64,000 nucleotides of DNA from VAZQ01 sp036557665 (GTDB lineage Bacteria; Pseudomonadota; Alphaproteobacteria; Rhizobiales; Xanthobacteraceae). How positions within the stretch are numbered: position 1 is the first letter of the stretch; every line of letters starts with the position of its first letter. The translations under genes were made by a program, and so were the position numbers. The DNA lies in contig DATBHG010000044.1 in assembly GCA_036557665.1 (NCBI GenBank), positions 36,755 through 100,754 on the forward strand, written 5' to 3'. The notes beneath the pieces are model-generated. The model saw nothing but the letters and a program-made list of their open reading frames with translations. It was not told where the DNA came from and searched no databases. Below, one piece after another: positions 1 through 8,755 of this stretch.

Positions 1-2
1 TG

Positions 3-431
3 CACGAGTGCGCGCGCAAGATTCCGGGCGTGGTGATGCTCGGTCACCAAGGTCGCGAGGAGCTTGCGCAGCTCTACGGGCATGCCGCCGTCTTTGTTCT
101 GCCGTCGAGCCACGAAGGCCAGCCGATCGCCGTCTTGGAGGCGCTCAGCTATGGCTGCCCCGCGATCTTGAGCGATATACCAGCCCATCGGGAGCTTGCC
201 CTCGTCGGTATCGAGCTCTTTCCCGTCGGCGACATTCCAGACTTGGCAGACCGGCTTGAAAGATGCTTTCGCCAGCCGGCGATCGATCGTCTCAGCGCAG
301 CGGAACGCGAGCGCATCATGCGCGGTCATGACTGGGGACAGATCGCCCAGAGGACGTTGAACGTGTACATCGACGCGCTCCGTCGAGGCGCCGGCGGCTT
401 GACGCATGATTCGCCTCGACTTTCACCGTGA
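3..431 (+). CDS. Glycosyltransferase family 4, C-terminal part (5' end outside window)
   Basis: This is the C-terminal ~142 residues of a GT-B fold glycosyltransferase; the frame is open to the left edge, so the start is missing. The visible part reads through a Rossmann-type sugar-nucleotide-binding half with the GT4 signature SSHEGQPIAVLEALSYGCP, in which the E-x7-E pattern normally contacts the donor nucleotide sugar, followed by SDIPAHREL. Such enzymes add sugars to lipid-linked exopolysaccharide or LPS repeat units at the cytoplasmic face of the inner membrane. It sits 18 bases before a family 2 glycosyltransferase on the same strand, consistent with one polysaccharide operon. Family is fairly certain; sugar specificity cannot be read. 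Confidence 0.85.
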   Translation, partial: HECARKIPGVVMLGHQGREELAQLYGHAAVFVLPSSHEGQPIAVLEALSYGCPAILSDIPAHRELALVGIELFPVGDIPDLADRLERCFRQPAIDRLSAAERERIMRGHDWGQIAQRTLNVYIDALRRGAGGLTHDSPRLSP

Positions 432-449
432 GCATTCGTTGTTGCGCAA

Positions 450-1568
450 ATGCAGAGCCAAGCCAGACTGGTTGAAATGCAGGACAAGCTCAAGCCTACT
501 GTAAGCATCATCATCAAGACGCTGAATGAGCAACGCCACGTGACGTCCGCCATCGAGAGCGCGCTTGCATCGCTCGATGAAATGGACGGCGAGGTCATCC
601 TGGCCGATTCGGCATCAACCGACCTGACCGTCCGGATCGCGCAGAAATATCCGATCAAGATCGTTCGATTGGAGCACTTTGGCGATCGCTCCTGCGGAGT
701 GGGCGCACAGCTCGGGTTTCAGTACAGTAGCGGCCGTTATCTGTGCCTCATGGACGGAGACATGCGGCTGCGGCCCGGGTTCCTTCCCGCTGCAATTCGT
801 TTCCTGGAAGGGAATCCACGGGTGGGCGGCGTCGGTGGAATGATCGTCGAATGCGAAACCGACAACCGTGAATTTGCGCAACGCATGAAACGACCCGATT
901 CCGATCGTCAGCCTGGACCTGTGACGCGGCTCGACTGCAGCGGCGTGTATCGGCGCACCGCCATCGAAACGATCGGCTATCTGACCGACCGCAATCTTCA
1001 TGCCGGCGAGGAGCTGGATCTCGGAGCCCGTCTGCACGCGCGCGGATGGACGCTCGCGCGGATCGGACTGCCGGCGGTCGATCATCACGGTCATGGCGGA
1101 AGCGCATTCCGGCTGCTGCTGCGACGTTTCAGAACACGGATATCGTTCGGGATGGGCGAGGTGGTCCGCGCGGCCGTGGGCCAGCCTCATTTCTGGTTTG
1201 TCATCCGAAACGACCGGAAGATGCCGCTGTGCGCGCTCGTGCTCGGCTGGTGGCTGGCCATTATGGCCACCCCTTTCCTGCTGGGCGGAGCTGCGGGTCT
1301 CCTTGCGGTTGCGGGCGTTGCCCTATTCCCTTTCGCGGTGATGTGGTTGCGCTGGCGCTCGCTCTATGACGGCATCTACTCTGTGGCGGCGTGGAACCTG
1401 TTCACCTTCAGCTTCCTCCCTGGGTTCCTGCGGTCCCGCGTTCCTCCAACGCTCTGGATCGAAAGCACTGTGGTCAAACAGGGCCCCTCTCCCGATGCGC
1501 TTGCTCAGTGGCGGTCACTCTCCTCCACCGCAGGAGAATCAAACACAACCGAAGAAGTCAGCGCATGA
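450..1568 (+). CDS. Glycosyltransferase family 2, membrane-associated
   Basis: A 372-residue GT-A fold glycosyltransferase. The N-terminal catalytic domain shows SIIIKTLNEQRHVTSAI (nucleotide-binding strand), ADSASTDLTVRIA, and the metal-binding LMDGDM near residue 108. A hydrophobic C-terminal stretch around residues 265-300 (LVLGWWLAIMATPFLLGG and the following helix) suggests two membrane segments, as in ExoA/succinoglycan-type transferases. It probably extends a lipid-linked repeat unit of an exopolysaccharide. It follows a GT4 gene closely on the same strand. An alternative ATG lies 27 bases downstream of the chosen one. Acceptor and donor are unknown. Confidence 0.85.
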   Translation: MQSQARLVEMQDKLKPTVSIIIKTLNEQRHVTSAIESALASLDEMDGEVILADSASTDLTVRIAQKYPIKIVRLEHFGDRSCGVGAQLGFQYSSGRYLCLMDGDMRLRPGFLPAAIRFLEGNPRVGGVGGMIVECETDNREFAQRMKRPDSDRQPGPVTRLDCSGVYRRTAIETIGYLTDRNLHAGEELDLGARLHARGWTLARIGLPAVDHHGHGGSAFRLLLRRFRTRISFGMGEVVRAAVGQPHFWFVIRNDRKMPLCALVLGWWLAIMATPFLLGGAAGLLAVAGVALFPFAVMWLRWRSLYDGIYSVAAWNLFTFSFLPGFLRSRVPPTLWIESTVVKQGPSPDALAQWRSLSSTAGESNTTEEVSA

Positions 1569-1600
1569 TTTTCAAGCCGATCTCTTGCTACAACATGTCT

Positions 1601-1655
1601 CCGTCATGACCGGGCTTGTTTCGGCGATCCACGCTTTGGCTGCGCATGACATGGC
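1601..1655. repeat. Intergenic palindromic repeat (CCGGGCTTG type)
   Basis: The stretch begins CCGTCATGACCGGGCTTG and continues with GATCCACGC, then ends near GCGCATGAC. It resembles the short dispersed repeats common in Bradyrhizobium-like genomes, which translate as RNKPGHD in one frame. A related copy in the opposite orientation lies at 32366-32422. It sits between the convergent ends of the family 2 glycosyltransferase and the flippase gene, so it may also act in transcript termination; that is inference. Confidence 0.5.
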
Positions 1656-1661
1656 ACGCAG

Positions 1662-3122
1662 CTACTCCATCAACCTGGCTCCCGCTCCCTTGCTCGCCGA
1701 CGCTGCGTAGTAGATCCCTATCGCCGCAATCACGCTGCATGCGACGATAGTGCCGCCGGCAGATCCGCCGGCTGCATTGCCGGCAAGTGCCAGCGTTCCT
1801 GTTGCGATGACAGCGGCATCGACCGGATGCACAGTCCGGATATTGAACATCTTCTGCACCCGCCCTGCAATCATCGGCTTGAACAGCAACGTCGAGGCTA
1901 TCATCGCAACGGGGATGGAAGCCACGCCGAGCCAAGGGGCTGCGAAGAAGGGAAACGTGATCAGGACAAGGAAGGAGCAACCGGTGACGGCCAGAGGAAT
2001 GTTCGGCTGCCCGGCCATGATCAGCAGCCGATCCGACGTATCGAAGAAAGATTGAACGAACGGCGGAATGGCGAGCCAGATGATAAAACTCTGAGCACTG
2101 CCGTAGTTGCCGAAAAGGGGCAGCAGAAATGGTGCGGTGAGCAATAGTCCGGCAATCGTGAACGCTCCGCAGCCGATCATCAGCCGCCGGCAGAATTCCA
2201 CCTCGCGTCTCAAGCTCGCAAAGTCGGCCACCTGGATCAAGGCGCCGGCGCGCGGCGCAAATCTTTTCAGGATTGCAAGCTGGAAGAACGCGAACAGGGC
2301 GGCTATGCGCGAGGCCACGACGTAATCCGCCACTGCTGCTGACGGAAACAGGGCCCCGGCGACGAGAATGTCGACCGCGCCGAGCTGATTGGCGAACAAT
2401 GTGGCGGCCACGAACTTGCCGCAGTAGCTGTAGTCCCAGGAGGTCCAGCGCCGGAAACCCGAGATCGAGGGGTCCCACAGCCGCTGCGCCGCCCAAAGCC
2501 ATGGCACCAGGACGGAGACCGTGAGCACGTGCGCGACATAGCCCTCCGACAGATGAAGCCAGCCGAGCAGAGGCAGCAGAACGAGGCGCACGGTATTCGG
2601 GGCGACCTCGCCCAACGCGATGGATTCGGAGACCCGCGACCGGCCCTCGAGGGCTCCGGTAGCGACAACAAGCAGGGTATTGAACACTGCAAACGGCGCA
2701 AGCTGCCGCAGCCAGCCGGCGAGATTGGGCTTGCCCAAGGCGTCTGCGATCGGCTGGGCGGCGATGATCCCTATGACCGCGATACACGCGGAAACAACCG
2801 CCCCGAGCACCGCCGAGTATCGATGCAGGCGAACTTCAAGCTCGACGTCGTTTGACTGGCGCGAGACATGGTACAGAAGGACGAGCGAGCCGCCGATACC
2901 GAGCGCAACGGCTGCAACGCGGTAGAAACCGAACGCCGTCATCAGATCGCCGAAAGCGTCCTTCGACAACAGCCGGCCCAGCATGATCAATACCAGGAAC
3001 TGCGAGGCCAGCCCAAAGATGCGAATGCCCGATCCGACGATCAGGATGTTCAGATAGGCACCCGCGCGCCCACCTTGAAGCGCCGCACGGAGCAAAGTTG
3101 CAGGAGAACGTGCAAGCTGCAC
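1662..3122 (-). CDS. Polysaccharide flippase, Wzx/MATE-like (lipopolysaccharide biosynthesis protein)
   Basis: A 486-residue very hydrophobic protein with about 12 predicted membrane helices, the size and pattern of Wzx/RfbX-type flippases of the MOP superfamily. The N-terminus (IVGSGIRIFGLASQFLVLIM) and the repeated pairs of helices fit the polysaccharide_synt fold. The role would be to flip undecaprenyl-linked repeat units across the inner membrane. The annotated start is a GTG, preceded by a GGGAG about 13 bases upstream. It lies convergent to two glycosyltransferases and divergent from the chain-length gene. Function is assigned from topology and context, since this family has little sequence conservation. 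Confidence 0.75.
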   Translation of the reverse strand: MQLARSPATLLRAALQGGRAGAYLNILIVGSGIRIFGLASQFLVLIMLGRLLSKDAFGDLMTAFGFYRVAAVALGIGGSLVLLYHVSRQSNDVELEVRLHRYSAVLGAVVSACIAVIGIIAAQPIADALGKPNLAGWLRQLAPFAVFNTLLVVATGALEGRSRVSESIALGEVAPNTVRLVLLPLLGWLHLSEGYVAHVLTVSVLVPWLWAAQRLWDPSISGFRRWTSWDYSYCGKFVAATLFANQLGAVDILVAGALFPSAAVADYVVASRIAALFAFFQLAILKRFAPRAGALIQVADFASLRREVEFCRRLMIGCGAFTIAGLLLTAPFLLPLFGNYGSAQSFIIWLAIPPFVQSFFDTSDRLLIMAGQPNIPLAVTGCSFLVLITFPFFAAPWLGVASIPVAMIASTLLFKPMIAGRVQKMFNIRTVHPVDAAVIATGTLALAGNAAGGSAGGTIVACSVIAAIGIYYAASASKGAGARLME

Positions 3123-3423
3123 CGTTAATTCAAGCTCCCATCGCGCCGACCTGACGGGCAGAGCAATAGATTGCCCCGCAGCTGAGGTGCATGCTTCCTG
3201 AGATTTACCTTAACGGCCCGCACCCGGTCGGATGCGCAAGGAGCCGCAATCAGATAAGCCGAAAGCAGCCCAGGCATCCCCGCACCGCGCAACCATTCAA
3301 CCAGCAGAGTCCACAGCAGGTCTGCCGTCATGTCGAGCGGGGAAATCCTGCCTCGGCAGAATCTCGCGGTGTGCGCACGAGCGTTAACTGTGATGGCGGA
3401 GGAGTTAACAAATCGTAGCGAAA
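3123..3423. promoter_or_regulatory. Divergent intergenic region between flippase and chain-length genes
   Basis: About 300 bases separate the divergent flippase and Wzc/GumC-like genes, so promoters for both must lie here or inside the weak start of the latter. Two GTTAAC hexamers occur 16 bases apart near the right end (3382-3387 and 3404-3409), next to a GGAGGAG that could be a ribosome-binding site for a start near 3424. A CCTTAACGG occurs near 3207. No clear sigma-70 pair or small gene was recognised. Confidence 0.35.
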
Positions 3424-5685
3424 TTGCTGGACATCGCCGAGCCCCCGCACGAAGAGTCCAGTAAATCCGAAGAGCGAACCTCGCTGCGGGGGGAAGCGCC
3501 GCTCTCATTCGGCAGTATGTCCTGTTCTGCCAATCGCGATGGTCTGCCAATGTTTCATCAGACGCAAGTATTCAAATCGGCGGCGATTGAGCCACCCGAG
3601 CCGGTCCGTGAGGTCGAAACGCCTCCTGCGAGTCTGCTCGAGCTCGAAAGGCTCTGGCGCGCGGTACGCAATCACAAGAAGCTGATCGCGGCAACTACGC
3701 TGATGTCGCTGCTCGCGGCGATCGCGTTCGCGCTCGTGGCAAAGCCGCAGTACACCGCCACAACGCAGATTCTCATCGACCCCACCGATTTGCGCGCCGT
3801 CGAGAACGGTCTCACTCCCAACAATCAGCTCTCCGACCTCGCCGTCCTGCAAGTGGAGAGCCAGGTCCGCGTGCTCACCTCCGACAGCGTCCTGCGGCGC
3901 GTGATTGCAAGTGAAAAGCTCGGATCGGATCCGAAACTCACGGGAGGCGCGCCCTCGCCCTGGGGCGCGGCGATTGCAGCCGTCGCAAAGCCCCTGGGTA
4001 TTGCTCGTCCTACTGGCAGCGGCGCCGATCCGACACTTGCTGCGCTTGCCGAGCTCCAGAAACGCATTCGTGTGAAACGCGCGGAGCGGACCTATGTGGT
4101 CGATGTGAGCGTAACGACGGACGATCCGGCTAAATCGGCTCGAATAGCCAATGCGCTGGCACAAGCATACCTCGCCGATCAGACCGCATCGCGATCCGAC
4201 GCGGCCCGTCAAGTCTCCGAGTCGCTCGCCGCCCGGCTGAACGAGCTGAAAGACCGGGTGCGCATCGCGGAGCAGAAAGTCGAGGAATTCAAGGCACGCA
4301 ACAACATCGTGGGCGCCAGCGGCCAGCTCGTGAACGAGCAGCAGGTGAGCGAGCTGAACAATCAGCTTTCGCTGGCGCGAGCACGCACCGCGGAAGCCAA
4401 GTCGCGGTTCGATCAGCTGCAGGGCATGCGGCGGTCCGGGGCCGACGTCGGCGCTTTTACCGAGGCGGTCCAGTCGCAGACCATGGCGGCTTTGCGCTCG
4501 CAATACGCCGATGTCATGCGTCGAGAGGCTGAGCAGACCACCTCGCTTGGAGAGCGTCACCCGGCCGTGATCGAGATTCGCGCACAGGCTCAACGCCTTC
4601 GTCGGGTCATTGCCGAGGAGGTCAACCGCATCGCAGAGGCCGCGCGGAGCGATTACGAGCGTGCGCGCAACAGCGAGGAAGGATTGTCGCGAAGGCTCGA
4701 GGCGCTCAAACGCAATACCATGACCACCAACGAGGCCCGGATCGGCCTGCGCGAGCTGGAGCGCGACGTGCAGGCAAGCCGTAGGGTCTACGAAGCCTTC
4801 CTGGTGCGTTCGCGCGAGACCGGCGAGCAGGAGCGGTTGGACACCAAGAACGTCCGCGTCATCTCGCGAGCCGATCCGCCGCTGCGCCGCAGCTGGCCGC
4901 CATCCTACGCGCTGATCGCCTTGGGGGCCATGCTGCTGGGCGCATCGGGGGGGACCGGATTGGCGTTCTTGCGAGAGCTCGGCAAATCATCCGAACGTTC
5001 AACGGATGCTCCGGCAGACGCCTCCGTCGAGCTGCCGCTGCTGGCGGTTCTGCCTGCGACCGGAGCGGCCGATCCGTTGCGAGCTTTCGAGGACCCCAAG
5101 TCGCGCTCGGCCGCGGAGATCCGCAAGTTGCACGACACGTTGCGGTCGGGACGTAAAAAATGGCAGGGTCAAAGCATCCTGCTGCTTTCGTCCGAGAGCG
5201 GCGGTGAGGCTGCGGTGGTTGCATTCAGCTTGGCCCTGGTTGCCGCCGCAAGCCACACCGTGTTGCTCATCGACGCGGATACCCACCGCCAAGGCGCCTC
5301 GGGCATCTGCCCAAGCGACTCGGCCGGGCTCATGGATGTCGCCTCGGGTCAGAAGCTCCTTTCCGAGGCTGTCGTTCGTGATCCGCAGACCAACATCAAC
5401 ATGCTGCCGCTGTTTGCGCAACGGATCGGCAGCTACCGCGACATAGAGAACAATCAGATCAAAGCTGCTTTTGACCAGACAAAACGCTACGATCTTGTCC
5501 TCGTGCTGACGACAATGCGCGAGGGCGATCCGATCGGAAGCTTCTTCGCCGAGCTCGTGGATTCCATCGTCTTGATTGCCAGGGAGGGCGCAACTGGCGG
5601 GGGCATCGTTAACCGCGCTGTTGCATTGCTCGGAGCCGACGCACCGAAGATCAAGGGGACTGTACTGACCAAGGTCAAAGCATGA
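3424..5685 (+). CDS. Exopolysaccharide chain-length/export protein, Wzz-Wzc/GumC type with degenerate kinase domain
   Basis: A 753-residue polysaccharide co-polymerase. After a variable N-terminal stretch come a first membrane helix (AATTLMSLLAAIAFALVA), a periplasmic Wzz domain, long coiled-coil segments (about residues 260-470), the Pro-rich second membrane segment after DPPLRRSWPPSYALIALGAM, and a C-terminal P-loop-like domain. The would-be Walker A reads SSESGGEAAVVAF and lacks the GKT/S lysine. The Walker A' motif VLLIDAD remains, but the YDLVIIDTPP-type Walker B has become YDLVLVLTTM, and no tyrosine cluster ends the protein. It probably controls chain length without autophosphorylation. 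The start is uncertain: TTG 3424, ATG 3514 and ATG 3550 are all in frame. Confidence 0.85.
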   Translation: MLDIAEPPHEESSKSEERTSLRGEAPLSFGSMSCSANRDGLPMFHQTQVFKSAAIEPPEPVREVETPPASLLELERLWRAVRNHKKLIAATTLMSLLAAIAFALVAKPQYTATTQILIDPTDLRAVENGLTPNNQLSDLAVLQVESQVRVLTSDSVLRRVIASEKLGSDPKLTGGAPSPWGAAIAAVAKPLGIARPTGSGADPTLAALAELQKRIRVKRAERTYVVDVSVTTDDPAKSARIANALAQAYLADQTASRSDAARQVSESLAARLNELKDRVRIAEQKVEEFKARNNIVGASGQLVNEQQVSELNNQLSLARARTAEAKSRFDQLQGMRRSGADVGAFTEAVQSQTMAALRSQYADVMRREAEQTTSLGERHPAVIEIRAQAQRLRRVIAEEVNRIAEAARSDYERARNSEEGLSRRLEALKRNTMTTNEARIGLRELERDVQASRRVYEAFLVRSRETGEQERLDTKNVRVISRADPPLRRSWPPSYALIALGAMLLGASGGTGLAFLRELGKSSERSTDAPADASVELPLLAVLPATGAADPLRAFEDPKSRSAAEIRKLHDTLRSGRKKWQGQSILLLSSESGGEAAVVAFSLALVAAASHTVLLIDADTHRQGASGICPSDSAGLMDVASGQKLLSEAVVRDPQTNINMLPLFAQRIGSYRDIENNQIKAAFDQTKRYDLVLVLTTMREGDPIGSFFAELVDSIVLIAREGATGGGIVNRAVALLGADAPKIKGTVLTKVKA

Positions 5686-5761
5686 AAAGGCGCGATCCTA
5701 ACCTGAAGCCGCTACAGCGCCGAATTGGCGGGTGCAATCTCGCCGTCTTCCGGCACGTCCT

Positions 5762-6643
5762 CTACATGCCGAACATGGCGGCCTCGGTATACGCCAGGTC
5801 TCCCAATCGAGGCGGGACAGGCCCTTTGAAATATTTCGGCATTCTCCCCTCGAAGAACCTGCCGAGCAACTGGGGAACCGGGCCGTTGGCATCGAGAACG
5901 ACCAGCGGACGCCCATGCGCCGCGAGCAGGCGTCCAAGCGGGCCCGCAAAGCGGACGAATTGATCGCGATCACGACAATATACGAGTTGCGCGCACGGAA
6001 TGCCTTTGTAAGCGCGCGGGCGGAATACAAATGGGTAGAGCTCATTACGCACGCCGCACAACAGGCTGATGCAGCCATATCGCGCGTGGTCGAGCAGCAC
6101 CTTTGATTCGAATTCGTCATCGACGGGGGGGCAAGTGCTGGTCGCATTCACGGGGATGACCCGAGTGCCACGAGAGCCAGATCGAAGAGCGGGAAAGGCG
6201 ACGAAAACGCCTTTGCTGTATTGCGAATATCCCTGTGCCCTCAAGATCGCCAGCGTGTGTGGGGCAGGAGTGATGTTCAGATATGTCACATTGGAATGAC
6301 TGAGCGCTTTGGAAACCAGCAGGCTTGCATAGCCTCGAAATTGCGGCTCCACGAACCAGCTCGAGACGTTACATCGAAATTTCTGCTCGTGGCCCGGTTG
6401 AGCGGAAAAGATGAGCAGAATAGCCCCCACTGCCGTGCCGGAATCCGTCTCCAGGAGATAACCGTATTTCGGTAATCCGGGCGGAGCTTGCCGGCCTCGC
6501 AGGCAGCTGAACACCTGCGACCAGAACCTGGCTGAGCGGGTCCAAAATCCGCGAGAGAGGAGCGCGGCTACAACCGGAACGTCGAATTCCTCAATCCGGC
6601 GAGACCGGATCCTCGGTAGCGTTGCCGGTTGCAGGGAGTGCAT
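5762..6643 (-). CDS. GNAT-like acyltransferase of the polysaccharide locus
   Basis: A 293-residue cytoplasmic protein. The middle reads like a GNAT acyl-CoA-binding core: GYLLETDSGTAVGAILLIF, then SSWFVEPQFRGYASLLVSKAL, where the QFRGYASLL segment corresponds to the pyrophosphate-binding loop, followed by LNITPAPHTLAILRAQGY. The remaining ~150 residues are not recognised. Similar proteins sit in exopolysaccharide clusters and are presumed to acylate a sugar or precursor. It is convergent with the chain-length gene and followed on the same strand by no other gene; an acyl-CoA synthetase lies upstream on the same strand, a possible donor supplier. The substrate is unknown. Confidence 0.6.
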   Translation of the reverse strand: MHSLQPATLPRIRSRRIEEFDVPVVAALLSRGFWTRSARFWSQVFSCLRGRQAPPGLPKYGYLLETDSGTAVGAILLIFSAQPGHEQKFRCNVSSWFVEPQFRGYASLLVSKALSHSNVTYLNITPAPHTLAILRAQGYSQYSKGVFVAFPALRSGSRGTRVIPVNATSTCPPVDDEFESKVLLDHARYGCISLLCGVRNELYPFVFRPRAYKGIPCAQLVYCRDRDQFVRFAGPLGRLLAAHGRPLVVLDANGPVPQLLGRFFEGRMPKYFKGPVPPRLGDLAYTEAAMFGM

Positions 6644-6763
6644 GAGCGTTACTGTAAAAGGGAAGGTCTACAGCAAAATACGGTCGGAGCTTGTCGGACT
6701 ATAGGAAGACTTCGTGAAGCTCAGGCTAATGCCCATCGGTCGCGTATTCCAAGGTCGATCGAT

Positions 6764-8569
6764 TCAGAGCCGGACCTGACCGCCCTCAATGGCCGCATGG
6801 AGCGCATCGTCCAGGGGCACGAAACACTGCCGGCTCGCGTCATTGAAGTAGATCGGGTCTTGCAGAGTTTTGGGGTTGTAGCCGTCGGCTACCAGATCAG
6901 CTTTCTTCTGTTTGAATGTGACGGTGATCTCCACCTCTCGTACCAGTCGCAGGAAGAGCGGACGAGCGTAGGCAGGGAGCCGTCGCGCGAGATGCCGATT
7001 GAATGCCGCAAGCTCGAAGCGCTCGTCCACCACGATTGCCGCCATCCCGGCACGGCCTTCGGTTCCGGGTATCCTCACTCCATAAACGTTTGCTTCAACC
7101 ACCCCCGCAAAAGCCGTAATGGCTTGCGCTACGTCCGTCGTCGAGACGTTCTCGCCTTTCCAGCGGAAGGTATCGCCAATGCGGTCGATGAAATAAAAAA
7201 AGCCCTGCTTGTCCGTCCGCATCAGGTCCCCGGTGCGGAACCAGGCGTCGCCGCTCTCGAAAACGTCGCGCAGGATCTTCTGCTGGGTGTCGCGGCTGTT
7301 GGTGTAACCTTCGAACGGGCTGCCCGGGTCGGACCGAGCTTCGGATATCCTTCCGATGGCCTCTCCTGTCTCGTCGGTACGGCAACGGACACACCGTCCC
7401 TGCGCATTCCGGACCACAGCGCCTTTCTCTACATCGAAACGGACAAGTGCAGTCGGGGAGCGGTGCGCGAGAAACGGGGGGATTCGACCGAGGGCTCCTG
7501 GCTTACCCTCGCAGTTGAACAGGGTGACATTGCCCTCGGTCGACGCGTAGAATTCCAGAATACGAGGAATGTGGAATCGGTCTTTGAACGTCTGCCAGAT
7601 GTCCGGGCGCAGACCGTTGCCGCAGCACAGTCTGATCCGGTGCTTCGCCTCACGAGGGTGCGGCCCGGCGAGCGCGAGATAACGGCAAAGCTCGCCGATA
7701 TACTGGAACAGGGTGCAATCCCACCGTGTGATATCGTCCCAGAACTGGCGGGCGGAGAACCTGTCGCGGATCACGACCGAGCCGCCATTGACCAGCACGG
7801 CGCCGGTCGCGACGATGCCGCCGACGCTGTGGTACATGGGCAGGCAGTTATACATCCGATCGGATGGCCGAGTATCCATCATTCCCGCAAACCACAGGCT
7901 CCAGGTCAGAAGCCGCCGATGGCTGATGTTTGCGGCCTTCGGCAGACCGGTCGTTCCGGACGTGTAAATCAGGAGCGCGCGATCGGAAATGGCGGGTGGA
8001 GCGCGTTCGCGGCGGCCCAGCGGCTCACCTGAGGCTCGTTCGAGCATCCTTTCGATACTGCTGAGATCGCCGGTGTCGCCGCCATGCAGCCAGACCTTGG
8101 GGTCGCTGGTCAAATGCGGCTGCGCCTCCGAAAAGGCATCGAGCAGCTCGGTGGCGACGATGATACGTTCCGCACCCGCGATATCGATGCAATGCGCAAG
8201 CGAGACCCCGGAAAGATTGGTGTTGAGCAACGCCACGACCCCGCCGGCCAGGGTAATTCCAAGCCAGATGGCCATATACTCCGGGCAGCTCGGCATGAGC
8301 AGAGCGACGACTTCTCCTTTCCCGAGCTCCTGTCCCAGAGCCCAACGCGCGTAGCGGTTTACGCGCTCGGCAAGCATGCCATAGCTCAGGCATTCGCGCT
8401 CCGAGAGCAGCGCCGGGTGCTCGCCCAGCGTTTGCGCAAGCTCCCCGATGATCACGGGCAACACGCGATTGGGCTGCGCGACAATACGCTGCGTCAGCGC
8501 GAGCGCCCGCAGCCATTCACTGTTCACCCCGGCTCGGATCGCGTCCGCGCCGGCGCTCATCGCCTCCAT
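6764..8569 (-). CDS. Long-chain acyl-CoA synthetase (FATP/FadD-like, AMP-forming)
   Basis: A 601-residue ANL-superfamily enzyme that activates a fatty acid with ATP and loads it on CoA. The AMP-binding P-loop LLIYTSGTTGLPKAANISHRR is at about residues 199-219. The adenylation core continues with EFYASTEGNVTLFN and the hinge region WFRTGDLMRTDKQGFFYFIDRIGDTFRWKGENVS. The C-terminal TFKQKKADL places the catalytic lysine. The layout, including the EGNV motif and the Tyr/Asn-rich C-terminus, matches very-long-chain acyl-CoA synthetase/fatty acid transport proteins. It is transcribed toward the GNAT-like gene and divergently from metY across a 15-bp palindrome. Confidence 0.88.
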   Translation of the reverse strand: MEAMSAGADAIRAGVNSEWLRALALTQRIVAQPNRVLPVIIGELAQTLGEHPALLSERECLSYGMLAERVNRYARWALGQELGKGEVVALLMPSCPEYMAIWLGITLAGGVVALLNTNLSGVSLAHCIDIAGAERIIVATELLDAFSEAQPHLTSDPKVWLHGGDTGDLSSIERMLERASGEPLGRRERAPPAISDRALLIYTSGTTGLPKAANISHRRLLTWSLWFAGMMDTRPSDRMYNCLPMYHSVGGIVATGAVLVNGGSVVIRDRFSARQFWDDITRWDCTLFQYIGELCRYLALAGPHPREAKHRIRLCCGNGLRPDIWQTFKDRFHIPRILEFYASTEGNVTLFNCEGKPGALGRIPPFLAHRSPTALVRFDVEKGAVVRNAQGRCVRCRTDETGEAIGRISEARSDPGSPFEGYTNSRDTQQKILRDVFESGDAWFRTGDLMRTDKQGFFYFIDRIGDTFRWKGENVSTTDVAQAITAFAGVVEANVYGVRIPGTEGRAGMAAIVVDERFELAAFNRHLARRLPAYARPLFLRLVREVEITVTFKQKKADLVADGYNPKTLQDPIYFNDASRQCFVPLDDALHAAIEGGQVRL

Positions 8570-8664
8570 GGGGTTTCAATGCGGGATCGATCCGCCTCCT
8601 CGACACGCACACGGGCGGTTGGTTATCGCGATTGGGCGCCGGGCGCTGGGAAATGGTCCATTCG

Positions 8665-8679
8665 CCTTAACCGTTAAGG
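8665..8679. promoter_or_regulatory. Perfect palindrome CCTTAACCGTTAAGG, candidate operator
   Basis: A 7+1+7 inverted repeat in the 186-base gap between the divergent acyl-CoA synthetase and metY genes. Size, symmetry and place fit a dimeric repressor site that could control one or both genes. The regulator is not in the window. The AT-rich stretch just to its right (GTGCATTTCATTTTATCTC) could hold the metY promoter. Confidence 0.45.
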
Positions 8680-8755
8680 TTAGTGCATTTCATTTTATCT
8701 CATTGCGTTGAAGCGGGCCGCCACCGCGCGCATAACGCTTTGGTGCGGTGACCTC

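Noticed and set aside
8570..8755. A SAM-II-type riboswitch before metY
   Set aside because: Alphaproteobacterial metY/metA genes often carry one, but the conserved pseudoknot blocks were not found in this leader; only the palindrome and a GGTGA ribosome-binding site are evident.
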